Assembly (NCBI GenBank): GCA_033439795.1
Contig: JAUTDP010000016.1
Span: 372,001-436,000 of the forward strand
Source: Sordaria brevicollis
Taxonomy: Eukaryota; Ascomycota; Sordariomycetes; Sordariales; Sordariaceae
Direction of reading: 5' to 3'
DNA: 64,000 nucleotides
Part shown: one piece after another, positions 10,475 through 20,647 of the stretch
How positions within the stretch are numbered: position 1 is the first letter of the stretch
Layout of the letters: every line of letters begins with the position of its first letter
Notes under the pieces: generated by a model
Told to the model about the DNA's origin: nothing
What the model saw: only the letters and a program-made list of their open reading frames with translations
Database searches by the model: none
Translations under genes and position numbers: made by a program

Positions 10475-10938
10475 GTCACTACAAACTCTCCGCGTAAGTC
10501 CTTTGTTTTTGGAAGTAATAGCCATCTCTCGAGTTCTTTTACTGATCTGGCTTTTAGCAGTAGAGACACGCGAACGTTCAACCTTTTATATCGAGGACAA
10601 CCTTCCAGTGGATTGAAAGCAACCTTCCTTATGGCTTTTAGGAGACCGACATGGATCTTATAGGTGCTGCGAGACATTGGCTTGATATGGGGAGAACTAG
10701 CTAGGCTTAAAGACTTTGCTAGAGGTAGTTGATGAAGGGTAAAGAGATACTTGAGGAGATGCTTCTCAAACGCGGGTATCTTCAAGTTCTTCTTTCCAAT
10801 ACGAACAACCGTTGCCTTACAAACTTCTACCTCTTCCAAGTGACTTCCTTCTTATATTAACCGACCTTGTTCACTTATATTGACTGTTCTGAATCTACAC
10901 GTTGAGGACGTGGAGAATATGCACCAAAGGACGAGGGT
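10475..10938. other. Spacer between repeat gene and Mutator-like element
   Basis: Normal-composition 3' flank. CGTAAGTCCTTTGTTTTTGG near 10491 resembles the sequence after the A3 fragment at 7132, possibly a shared 3' element. No gene is seen. Confidence 0.4.
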
Positions 10939-10946
10939 AAAGGAAA
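10939..10946. repeat. Left target-site duplication of the Mutator-like element
   Basis: AAAGGAAA here and again at 16839-16846, immediately outside the inverted termini. A ninth base is G on the left and A on the right, so the original site may have been 9 bp. Confidence 0.8.
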
Positions 10947-11849
10947 GGGGTATACTCGATGTACGCCATAGAATCCTATAAATACGCCAATTTCTAAATA
11001 AGTGGGCCCGTGATAGTTGATGTTACTTATTATCGTAAACTCTATTTTTAGCCGTAAAATTTTACGCTTTCGATGTATAAAATATTTCCCCGTATTTATT
11101 AGCGCGCTATAAGTATTTAATAGGTAGGGTACCCCCTAATTCTATATACTTCCTATTTCCCCTTTTCAATTTAGATTATTATATAACTATTAAATTACGT
11201 ACCCTCCTTAATTATATTCTTTAATACTCCTACTAAATTTTACCCGCTCTATATAGTTAGTATATATCTATTTAATATTATTATTATTATTATTATTATT
11301 ACGTTAATTTAATTATTTATAGATATTTAGTAATTATTGCGACTATTCTCTTACCCTCTTTATCCCCTTTTCTATAACGATATTCGATTTTATTTTTAAC
11401 GACCCTTCGCTATTATAATAATTATAATCCGAATTGCAATCGTTATCGTAAATATAACGTATATAGGAAGTTTTAACCGACGATAAATATTTTAAAATCG
11501 TTGCTATTAAGGATATAAAGTTTTAATATAAAGCCTTTATTTCTTTTTATAAACGGCGCCGTTTTAATTTTATTACCATTCGAAATAAAAAATATAAGGG
11601 AGTAATAATTATAATTATTTTACAATACGATCGAACGAAGCTTAAAAAGAAATACCCCAATTAATAAAGAGTTAGGAAACGGCGTATATTAATTATTAAA
11701 ATTATAAACTACTTATTCTAAATATAAATACGCTATTACGTTTATAACGATTAGAAATATTCGATATATTTTATTAATTTAATTTATTAAAGTTATCGAT
11801 TATCCTATAATATATTCTAATACTTTTTTTTACGGCGGTAGGTTATTAA

Positions 11850-12600
11850 AAATAATAAAATTACCGAAATTAAAAAAATATTATTAGATAATAATTTAAC
11901 GGCCGTTACTTTATATAAATAAGTACGCGACCGCTTCCCTAATATTATTCTTACCGATAAAAATTTAGAAAATTAGCGATACTATATACGTAGGGAGCGT
12001 TGCGCTGGTTTAAATAATATATAGTATTTTATTAAGAATTCAAAAGAAAAGAGGGATATAACGTATATATTTATTAAATTTAAAGACGATAATATAATAC
12101 CTCTTTAATTTTTTTAGGTTTTTAATAAATAAAAGAAATATTAGGTACATTACCCTTCGGTTTTTATTATTAATACGACGTATAAAATTAATCGGTATAA
12201 TATACTATTCGTATAGGGTATTATTATTATACTAAAAAAGACTTCGATAATAGTTTTTTAAATAATAATTAATAATAAGAAAGAAGATGGTTTTAATTTC
12301 GTTAATTACTATATTACGCGTTTTATTAATTAAAACCGTATTCCTTTGCCTAAAGTTATAATAATTAATAGCGATAAAGTATTTATTAACGCTATTAAAA
12401 AATATTTATTAAATATTTAACGATAATGGTACGTTTAGTATATTAATTATAACGTTATAAAGGCTATTAAAAAATATTAAATTAAATTACGCGCGTTTTC
12501 TAATTGCGATAGTAATATAGATAAGGATAATAATAATAATCGTTGCGGTCGCCGCTTAATATAAGCTAATAAGGAAGACTTTTAAAAAGTATATATAATT
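11850..12600 (+). pseudogene. MULE transposase relic
   Basis: With stops ignored, the frame at 12160-12456 reads V-F-I-I-N-T-T-Y-K-I-N-R-Y-N, then K-E-D-G-F-N-F-V-N-Y-Y, then P-K-V-I-I-I-N-S-D-K, ending W-Y-V..Y-I-N-Y-N-V. This follows the MULE order D-x-T-Y-K-T-N, P-x-V-I-x-T-D-x-D and C-x-W-H-I-x-x-N-V, with Asp changed to Asn and Cys/His to Tyr by G-to-A and C-to-T changes. Numerous TAA/TAG codons interrupt it. It is the relic of the catalytic protein of the surrounding element. Confidence 0.75.
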
Positions 12601-12876
12601 TATCGCTAAGTACGTATAGTAATTAAGATTAGACGTAACTTTCCTATTTTATTAATTAAAATCGCTAATACGAAAATTACGTTCTTTTTTATATAGTAAT
12701 ATATAATATACGCTTTTTCTTTTATAGCGTTTAATAAAGTATAATCTTTATTTTCGCGCTCTTTCGGCTAAAATTAATTATAATTAATAAAATATATTAA
12801 AAACGAATTCCTCCCTTATTAAAGCGAGTAGGCTATTTACTATACGTCGAAGTATTTAAATTTTAATATATATACT

Positions 12877-13092
12877 TGTAACGGCATGGCCGTCAGGGTC
12901 CTCACATAACGTCATCTGGTCTGCACCTTCACCTATCGCTCCCATTTACGAGGTTTTAGCAGCTAGGTATAAAACCCTACTATATATATCCCACCTTCCT
13001 AATTAGGATTCTTCTCCTCTTCAATTCAATATTTTCGATTTAATGTATACTTCGCTCTATCCTTAAACGTATAAAAGCTTCGCGCCATTATA
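12877..13092 (+). repeat. 5' LTR of the gag-only element
   Basis: 216 bp, aligning without gaps over most of its length to the 3' LTR. Where they differ, this copy keeps C at many positions (CCTCACATAACGTCATC) but has A where the other has G near its middle. Confidence 0.9.
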
Positions 13093-13839
13093 ATATTAAA
13101 TTCCTTCCCTTTTAAATCGTATAAATTAAATCTTTTTTATATACTTATCTTAATATTAATAATACGGATTATATTTTATATCGACCTAATTGATCGGTAT
13201 CGATACGCTTTATAATAAACGATATCGACGAATTTTACGGCAAAAAACGTTATCGTCTAATCTTTCGAATTCCTAAGCCTATATTACCGGCGTTATTTAC
13301 AATTACGATTAAACCAATTTCCAGCCAATTAAATAATATTTTTTCATTTCTTGTAAAAGGATTCGACTTTATAAGCGAAATTAATAGTTAAGGTATAGTA
13401 CTTTAATATATAGGACCGTAAGTACGCTTAAATAAATTTTAGTTCGATTAGGAGTAAATATTTTAATTAAGTATAATCGTAGGAGTTTTACAGTAATTTA
13501 TTATTTATTTAGGATTCGTCTTATTTATTTTTTTAATTTTACGATAAAAGCGATTACTAATTTACGTATTCGCGCGTTCTATTTTAAACGCGTACCTCTT
13601 TCCTTTATTATTAAAATTTTATTATAAAAACCTTATTCTTCGCGATAATTTTAAATTCGTAAAAATAACCGCAATAATTCGCGTACTATAGCGGACCTTA
13701 TTTAGCCTCTTATATTCAATTAAATCGTTTCGGCTTATTATAATAAAATTAATATTTTACGTAACCGTTTCAAAATATAGAACGACGAGATTACCCGTTT
13801 TAAAACCTAAATTATAATTTTATTCGTAGTTAAAAGTAT

Positions 13840-14590
13840 TTCGCTTCTTAAAGCTATATTTCCTAACGTCGAAAAGTTTATTAAAACTTAATATATTTTC
13901 GAAATTTAAAAGCCTATAATAGTTACGAAGCTTCGTATTAATAATAAAGCCCTTAACTCTTTTAAAGCCTAGTTTTTTTACGTTTACGGCCGTTTTAACC
14001 TTAAGATTTAAAATCTTCTTTCCTATTTCTTTATTTAAGTGGATAAAGTTAAAGAGTATTAATTAAATATTCTTTTTAAAAAGTTAATGAAATATTTCGA
14101 TAATCCGAATAAGGTTTATTAAATTTAAGAACGCTTATAAAGTTTTAAATAAAATAAAGATAAATCTTTCCCGATATTTTTAATTAAATTTGAACGCTTA
14201 TTTTACGCCTTTCGTACGAATAAGTAACCCGAGGATATTAAATTAATTTTAATTCGCCGTATTATTTTATTAAATATCTACGAGAAATTATAATTTGTTT
14301 CGCTTCCTTAAAATTATAACGAATTTATTTAAAAAGTTTAAAAATTCGTTAGCGGTAGTTCCGCTTCTATTTCTTCTTCTATTCATTACGTTTACGTTTC
14401 TTTATTTTATTCTAATACGCGTTATACCGGTAATAGCGGCGACTGTATAGAAATTGGTAATATCGACGTTCGTTTTAATTCTCTCGACTTTATATATATC
14501 CCCGAATTTAAGGAGGATAACGTTTCGTCCTAAAATTCTTACGACGATTTTAATATTCGTATTACCGAATTGGAGAATTATTATGCTAAA
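13840..14590 (+). pseudogene. Gag capsid relic of the LTR element
   Basis: Reading through stops from about 14050, the + strand gives M-K-Y-F-D-N-P-N-K-V-Y, then E-R-L..S-F-K, K-S-F-P-I-F-L-I-K-F-E-R-L-F-Y-A-F, P-E-D-I-K-L-I-L-I-R-R, and S-L-P..N-Y-N-E-F. This order of motifs is typical of the retrotransposon gag capsid domain of fungal LTR elements. No zinc knuckle, protease or reverse transcriptase is seen before the 3' LTR. Confidence 0.7.
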
Positions 14591-14733
14591 TAGTATTAAT
14601 CGGTTTGAAGCTATAGAGCCCTAATTTAGGGATATAGATATAAATTTTAGACGTTAGGATAATAGGGTATTATTATATATATAATTAGATTTTCGGCGCT
14701 TTTGGGGTTGAAGCTTCTTCTTTGGGGGGGGAA

Positions 14734-14949
14734 TGTGACGGTATGGCCGTTAGGGTCCTTATATAACGTTATTTGGTTTATACCTTTACTTGTCGCTTTT
14801 ATTTACGAGGTTCTGGTAGTTGGGTATAAAACTTTGCTATGTGTATCCTACCTTCTTAGTTAGGATTCTTCTCCTCTTCAATTTAGTATTTTCGATTCAA
14901 CGTGTGCCTCGCTCTGTCCTTAAACGTGCAAAGGCCTCGCGCCGTTACA
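14734..14949 (+). repeat. 3' LTR of the gag-only element
   Basis: 216 bp. Many C positions of the 5' LTR are T here (CCTTATATAACGTTATT), while several A positions of the 5' LTR are G here, so each copy was mutated on a different strand. Confidence 0.9.
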
Positions 14950-16352
14950 ATACTACCTCCTTTAATAAATCCGTTAATAATTTTATTAAGGGCTATAATA
15001 TTTCGCCCCGCTATAAGTTAGTCGTTATTTTTAAAATTTACGTTTAATATACTTATTACTAATTGTAAGTATTTAAATAAATAATTATTCGTATTAAGTT
15101 TAGGGTATAATTGCGTTTTATTAATTATAATTGGTTAGGGGATTATCCGTTCGAATTAACCTTCTAGGCGTTAAATTTATTTAATTAGTAGTATTATATT
15201 TATATTACTTTTATACTATTAATTAATATAATATTTAGGGAGGAGTATATTATACCCTTACTTCTATATATTAGGTAGTTTCGAATTTAGTATAATTTAC
15301 TTTATATTTATAAAATAATTGAGCGAATAAAGGATAATTAAATGGCCTTAGTAATTAAAGCGGATTATTACTCGTTTTAATATTTATAATAAAGAAGAGT
15401 AAATATTCCTTTACTTTAATTAGCGCCCTTTATAAATATTATTTTAATTATTTATATAATAATAATAGGATAAAACTAATAAATATTTACGTATACGCCC
15501 CTTTTTAAAGGTTACCCCTAAAGGTAGGCTATTTAAATAAGGTAATCCTTTTAATAACGAAAAAATTATATTAGAGATTTAAACTTAAATTAAAGCGCTT
15601 TTTAATTTTTATAGTAAAATAAGGATTCGAAGCGGCGCTATAATAATAAGTACGCGCCGTTATTATTTATAATATAAAGTTAGGTTTAGTTTCGAAATAA
15701 TAAATGCGGCCGACGAATAAGAGAGGGAGAGGGAAAAAGAAGGAGAAGAGGAGGTTATATAGAATTATATTAAAATTATATAATTATTTAATTCCGAATC
15801 CCCTTTCAAATTTAAATCTTCGGTTAATAAAAATAAAAGTAACTTAATTAGCGATTAAAGTAATTTAATTCGACCTACCCCCTATAAACGCCGCCGCAAT
15901 AACGTTAAACTCTCTTATAATTCTAGCTTTAATTTTCTTTATTTATCCTAATTCGACGATAACGAAATTATAAATAATAGTATACGCGCGATTAAAAAGG
16001 AAAGGATTAAATTCAACGAAATTTACAATATTTAATTAATATAGGAAATAAAGAGGTTATTAGCTATATTTATAAACGAGGTTATTATTTTTAATTAATT
16101 AGATTTATATAACCCAAATCTACGTACGGTTTAATTAAGTGTAAATAAGGATAAGGCTATAATTTTAAATTAGCGACCTTCTATTTTATTTACTTTTTAT
16201 CGATATATACGTTTTAGGAGCTTTACTTTGCTTTATTTTATTATAAGTCTTGAAGTGTGTGTTGTGTAGTATAATGCTATCAAATGGGGACCCTTGTTAG
16301 ATGTTAGAAATATTTCGTAACCCGTTTTTTATATTTAAAACGGCCTGTTTTA

Positions 16353-16763
16353 GAGCTTAACTTACCGCACCGGGGTCAATGTCCTTATGTACCCTTTTTT
16401 GACTTGATGCACCCTGCGCACGGACCAGACGTTTTCAAATGTAAATTTCTTTCGAAAAACGTCCCGAACTTTCACCACCAAAAGGTTATAGCACAACGGC
16501 CACTCCATCCTAATACTTATCAGAAGTTCAACTCTATAATTATTACCAATGGCTAATATATTGGCTATATACCACTTTTGAAATCTAAAAGACCTTTTTG
16601 CAATAATACGTCGATATAATTATGTTGGGCAGGATTTCCATTTCCTTTCGAAAACGATCTCTTACATTATAAAACGACGATAGTTTCATTACATATAAAA
16701 AAGGGTGCGCGAAGTCAAAAAGGGTGCACGAGGATATTGACCCCGGTGCGGTAAATTAAGCTC
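16353..16763 (-). mobile_element. 411-bp inverted-repeat element, copy 1
   Basis: The ends are GAGCTTAACTTACCGCACC and its inverse, continuing as GGGGTCAATGTCC and a TGACTT..GCACCC block, so the terminal repeats are about 60 bp. Flanks are CTGTTTTA (16345-16352) and CTATTTTA (16764-16771), an 8-bp duplication with one G/A change. Including one more base gives a 9-bp match, so the superfamily (hAT or Mutator) is open. The interior is non-coding. Its left part matches the right part of copies 2 and 3 inverted, so it lies in the opposite orientation. It is inserted inside the MULE. Confidence 0.85.
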
Positions 16764-16846
16764 CTATTTTATATGTCAGCTGTTATTTTGGAAATTGGCG
16801 TGTTTATAGGATTCTATGGCGTGCATCGAGTGCACCTCAAAGGAAA

Positions 16847-17139
16847 AAAAGTAAGGAAGGAAGAAAGACTTATTGTTAAGGAAAAGGGAAAAAAGGGACT
16901 AACTGCCGTGAAGTGGCAAATGTAGTCCATATCGTGAAATGCCTGTAATAGACTCGACCAGGGGAACGTGGTAGCTACTTCTAAGTTGTAACAAAATTGA
17001 TTTCAATTTACACGCGCGGGAGGAACAAAGTTGGATTGTTGAGAAAGAAAAGATAGAACACTCGTTGTTAGAGAAGTTGTATATACCAAAGCAGTAGAGA
17101 AAACACAATGAACAACGAGTTACCGTGAGTGATACCTCT
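16847..17139. other. Spacer between two inverted-repeat elements
   Basis: Non-RIPped sequence. A 94-residue frame on the minus strand has no recognisable feature and partly lies in the terminal repeat of copy 2. Confidence 0.35.
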
Positions 17140-17147
17140 TTTGATTT

Positions 17148-17558
17148 GAGCTTAACTTGCCGCACCGGGGTCATTGTCCTCATATACCCTTTTTGACTTC
17201 GCGCACCCTTTTTTACATATAATAAAACTATCGTCGTTTTATTGTATAAGAAACCGTTGTCGAAATGTAATAGAAATCCTCACGCAACCGTTTACTTAAA
17301 CGTCCCATGGAAAAAAGCCATTGAATATTTGAGAAGGGTAAATATTCATTTTCTCACCGTAAAAAAAATAATAGCATTTTTCTTTCAAAGAGAATTCTCA
17401 ATGAGGAGTAGCCGTTGCGTTTTTAACTTTTGCCTCTAAAAGTTTGGAACGTTTTACCTGGGAAATTTACTTTTGAAAACGGGTGGTCCGTGCACGGGGT
17501 GCATAAAGTCAAAAAAGGGTGCATAAGGATAATAACCCCGGTGCGGTAAGTTAAGCTC
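17148..17558 (+). mobile_element. 411-bp inverted-repeat element, copy 2
   Basis: Exactly the same length as copy 1, with ends GAGCTTAACTTGCCGCACC and the inverse of GAGCTTAACTTACCGCACC. Flanks are TTTGATTT (17140-17147) and TTTAATTT (17559-17566), an 8-bp duplication with one G/A change. Its right half contains GTTTGGAACGTTTTAC, shared with copy 3. Non-coding, presumably non-autonomous. Confidence 0.85.
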
Positions 17559-17591
17559 TTTAATTTAGTGAGATCTCCAATATATTTCGTG

Positions 17592-18394
17592 CAGCGCTAT
17601 CGATAAGTTAAGTATCGTAGGTAAGTATAAATAAGTATAAGTAAGTAAGTAAGTAAGTAAGCGGTTATACCTTTATTTATAAGTAAGTATAACTCTTTAC
17701 TTACTTGAGAGTATTTAACCTTTTCCTTGGCGTTCGGTATCGACCGTTATCGGCCGTTAATATACCGTTATTATTTATTCTCGTTCCAAATCTTACTACT
17801 ATCAAGCGTATCTTACGGGAAATTCTAGACACACACACGGTCAATTCTATACGCACACACGCCGGCTTTTCGAGGAAGAATTTTTCGACCAAGAAGAAGA
17901 GCTTTCGAGGTAAAAAAACTTCTTATACTAAGTTAACCAAATAATTATACCTCCCCTGTGTTTTTTTCCGTTCTTGAATATCCGAGTGTATTGTTTTTAG
18001 GGATATACGAAGGAAGCAGAGTAGGTTGCAAAATTGGAACATCACGAATGCAACTTACTATAAGAAAGGCTAATAAAAGCCTTTTAAAAAAGGAAAAAAG
18101 ATTAAAAAGTAAAGGACGGCCAATTCCTATCTAATTATTATTCTAATGGAAATTAAAGATTGGTTTTGGAGGAGGTTTAGCGGTATGAGGTTTTGCGCCG
18201 TGTGTGCGTTTAGAATTGACCGTGTGTGTGTCTAGAATTTCCCTATCTTACCGTTATCGTAACGTTATTAAGTCTTGGCAAGTATAATTAAGTAAGTAAA
18301 TATAAGTAAGTATAAATAAGTACGAGGGCGTATTTGACCCACTCAAATAAGTATAACCCCCTACTTAACTTGACTTGACTTATCGACAGCGCTA
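17592..18394. mobile_element. hAT-like non-autonomous element, 803 bp
   Basis: The inverted ends are CAGCGCTATCGATAAGT (left) and TAGCGCTGTCGATAAGT (right, reverse complement). The C/T-A-G-N-G start matches the hAT terminal consensus. Flanking 8-mers ATTTCGTG and GTTTCGTA differ by two transitions. A second inverted pair lies inside: TCTAGACACACACACGG at about 17826 and its inverse near 18220, each followed by TCAATTCTA and CGCACACAC. TAAG tetranucleotide repeats occur at both ends. The frames inside have no transposase features. Confidence 0.8.
17817..18243. repeat. Internal inverted repeat in the hAT-like element
   Basis: Arms of about 50 bp (17817-17867 and 18195-18243) pair as AATTCTAGACACACACACGG against its reverse complement. 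They contain (CA)n/(TG)n and could form a large hairpin. Confidence 0.8.
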
Positions 18395-18402
18395 GTTTCG
18401 TA

Positions 18403-18905
18403 CTACATATCCCGACTCTATAATATTACCTAGGTACCTTTAGGTACACATACGAGTACGAAGTCGTCCTATAAGCCTACGGCCTTGAGATTGCGAAGAA
18501 ACTTAGCTAGAAAGCTTATTACTATAAATACGACGCTTCTAGGAAGTTACTAAACCCCAATTATTCAAACGTGTGACTTGTAAAGCGAAAGATACCTAAT
18601 AGGCCGTAGGGTGCGAGTTTGGCCGCTGCGAATGCAACTTTAGTACGTGAAAAACCACTAACGGAGGGTTTTAACTAGAGTTCATGAGGCGTGATAAACT
18701 TGTTGAAAGGTACCTATTATCCAAAACATCCGGGTTCTAGGTCTAGAGGTAAATGTTTGCTCAAGAGCTTTTGAGCTTTTCATCTAGCAAAGGTGTGTAG
18801 ACTGCAGAGTGACGTAGAGAATTTTAGGGTGTAGACTCTATAACCTTGAGGTCTAATATTATTCTCATCGCGAACGAGAGATGGACGCCGTTTTGCTTCT
18901 CACAC
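18403..18905. other. Spacer between hAT-like elements
   Basis: No gene seen. Intermediate composition; it contains TACCTAGGTACC-like and TTTAGGTAC stretches near 18430. Confidence 0.3.
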
Positions 18906-18913
18906 GTTGAAAG

Positions 18914-19271
18914 CAGCGCTAGAAATAAATCAAATCAAGCAAGTTTAATACCTTACTTGATTTGAATAGGTTAAATAAAAGCCTTATACTTATTTACTTA
19001 AAATTTGCTTAACTTACTTAATAATACTTATTAGTTTTTTATCGGAGTTTATCGAAGCTTATTAGAGTTTATCGAAGTTTATCGGGACCTTATTATCAAT
19101 TATTTAACCGGTGGATCAACTTTTAAATAGGTCCAAAAAGCTTAATAAATTAATCAAGCAAGTAAAACCGCTTACTTAATTTAATTAAGCAAGTAAGGAC
19201 CCTTACTTAACCTACAACTTACAAATACTTGCTTATACTTACTTGCGATATTTGATTTGTTTCTACCGCTA
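18914..19271. mobile_element. hAT-like non-autonomous element, 358 bp
   Basis: The inverted ends are CAGCGCTAGAAATAAATC and TAGCGGTAGAAACAAATC (right end, reverse complement), then AAAT. Flanking 8-mers GTTGAAAG (18906-18913) and GTTAAAAG (19272-19279) differ by one G/A change. The interior is AT-rich with CAAGCAAGTA and a short tandem TTATCGGAGTTTATCGAAG-type repeat (about 19040-19090). Its first six bases equal those of the 803-bp element, so they probably used the same transposase type. Confidence 0.8.
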
Positions 19272-19279
19272 GTTAAAAG

Positions 19280-20111
19280 GAGTCCGGAAGGCCTACGGAC
19301 GTGGATTCACACTCTTATCCAAAACCCAATAAGTCTTTAGATGAGAACAAACCGGTAGCACGGCCAAGTCAAACGTTGCTATTGCCGCCGTGGATCCAAA
19401 TGAGACGAAGAAGAGGTCTTTGAAGAAGCGCTGGAAAATAGGTCCAAAAGGAGAAGATGAGACATCTTCCACCCTTTGAGAGCCAACTGACGAACTTTTT
19501 ACAACCGCAGCGAGACTTAATGTCGGTGGGACTGAACCAAAGACAGAAGTGTCACCGTGTGAGGGACCCATGCATGCCAAGAATTTGTATCGAAAGGATG
19601 AGGGCAAGACACTCGGGAACAACTGCTGTCATAACTAACTGATTGTTTCAGTCTGGATCATCAATGGTAATACGACCACTAGAATACCCAAAGCCAACCT
19701 TAGAAGGAAGTTTCCATGCCGAATGTGAATGATAACGGCAAGTGTCTCCCACCTATCCCAGTGCCAAGCCCAGATGCCGTGTCGACAATCGTCACCGGTT
19801 GGCGACGGGACGTTTGTAAATACAGAAGGCAACTCAAATCCAGTACCGTTCGTTCTGCAAGGAACCAGCATTGCTATTGGCTCGAACAGTGCACTTCACA
19901 TCGGCAAAGTTGAGCGCGGGCGGTCGAAAATCGAAATTCACCACTGGCCGCCCCCCGTTAATGTGGACTCCCGGAGTCCCGCTTGCTCCTTCCACTTCAC
20001 CTCCCCTTCTTGCACCCTCGTACTTTCCACAGACAAGAAGTCGGAAAATGAAATTCCTTGCTTTAATTTTCACACTGCCTCTTGCAACTTCCAAGGACTG
20101 CAATTTGCATC
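19280..20111. other. Unassigned GC-richer segment
   Basis: Open frames of 109 residues (minus, 19293-19622) and 165 residues (plus, 19729-20226) run through here. Neither has a recognisable domain, intron signals or family features. The plus frame also runs into the transposon at 20120. It could be a decayed host gene; I cannot identify it. Confidence 0.3.
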
Positions 20112-20119
20112 TTCAACAA

Positions 20120-20521
20120 AAGCTTCACTCACCGCACCCCCCCTAATATCTTGTTGCACCCTTTTTTTACTTCGCGCACCCGTAAGAAACCATAGCCGTT
20201 TTTACATACAAATTTCCGTCTTCTGAGCGTAACGCTAATTCTTACCCAAACCTCCAAAAGCCTTCAAAAGTTCGGGAAGGAAAAAATGGGTTTGAAAATA
20301 GGATTTATAGTTCAAGGGGGAAATTTTATTATCTTTAGGGTAACGGTGTCTTCGAAACGTTCGTTATGTTGCTTTTGAGATGTGGCGTTGTATAAGCGCG
20401 AAAGTTTGGAACGTTTTGTCATTGAAACTTACCACTTTTGACGGTGGATCTTTTTTTTCGGGTGCGTGAAGTCAAAATCGGGTGCGCGTAGACATTGGGG
20501 AGGGTGCGGTAAGTTAAGCTC
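20120..20521 (+). mobile_element. 411-bp family element, copy 3 (402 bp), in the A6 promoter
   Basis: The right end is GGTGCGGTAAGTTAAGCTC; the left end is the degraded inverse AAGCTTCACTCACCGCACC. A perfect 8-bp duplication TTCAACAA flanks it (20112-20119 and 20522-20529). It shares GTTTGGAACGTTTT with copy 2 and lies in the same orientation. It ends only 126 bases before the A6 start, so it may supply or disrupt promoter sequence. It is much less RIP-mutated than the large elements, as expected for a short repeat. Confidence 0.85.
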
Positions 20522-20647
20522 TTCAACAAAGAAGTCGCGCATGACACAGCGCTTTCTAACCACCTAGTCTTTGAAGTTGGGCTCTCCCGGTCGCGTTCCC
20601 TTCGCTTTCTTTCCACTGACATTCAGCCAAGCATTCCCACAGGCAAA

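Larger units (their letters stand above)
12877..14949 (+). mobile_element. Gag-only LTR retroelement, 2.07 kb, nested in the MULE
   Basis: Two 216-bp direct repeats (12877-13092 and 14734-14949) bound a 1.64-kb interior. The LTRs start TGTAACGG / TGTGACGG and end with CCATTATA / CCGTTACA, giving short inverted ends. The 5-bp duplication ATACT lies directly outside both ends (12872-12876 and 14950-14954). A purine tract GGGGGGGGAA sits directly before the 3' LTR. The interior encodes a gag relic but has no room for pol. Both LTRs are RIP-mutated on different strands. The element must have been mobilised by another element's enzymes. Confidence 0.9.
10947..16838 (+). mobile_element. RIP-mutated Mutator-like (MULE) DNA transposon with nested insertions
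   Basis: The ends are inverted repeats of about 55 bp: left GGGGTATACTCGATGTACGC, right (reverse complement) GAGGTGCACTCGATGCACGC. They then agree through CATAGAATCCTATAAA and CGCCAATTTC, differing mostly by transitions. A perfect 8-bp duplication AAAGGAAA flanks both ends. Inside lies a stop-riddled relic resembling a MULE transposase core on the + strand. A gag-only LTR element (12877-14949) and a 411-bp inverted-repeat element (16353-16763) are inserted within it; without them the element would be about 3.4 kb. Almost all CA and TG dinucleotides are gone, as expected after RIP. It no longer encodes a protein. Confidence 0.85.

Noticed and set aside
17640..17665. TAAG tandem units considered as telomere-like repeat
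   Set aside because: Unit is TAAG, not TTAGGG, and it lies inside the 803-bp hAT-like element.
19293..20226. Frames of 109 (minus) and 165 (plus) residues
   Set aside because: No domain or family features, and the plus frame runs into a transposon.
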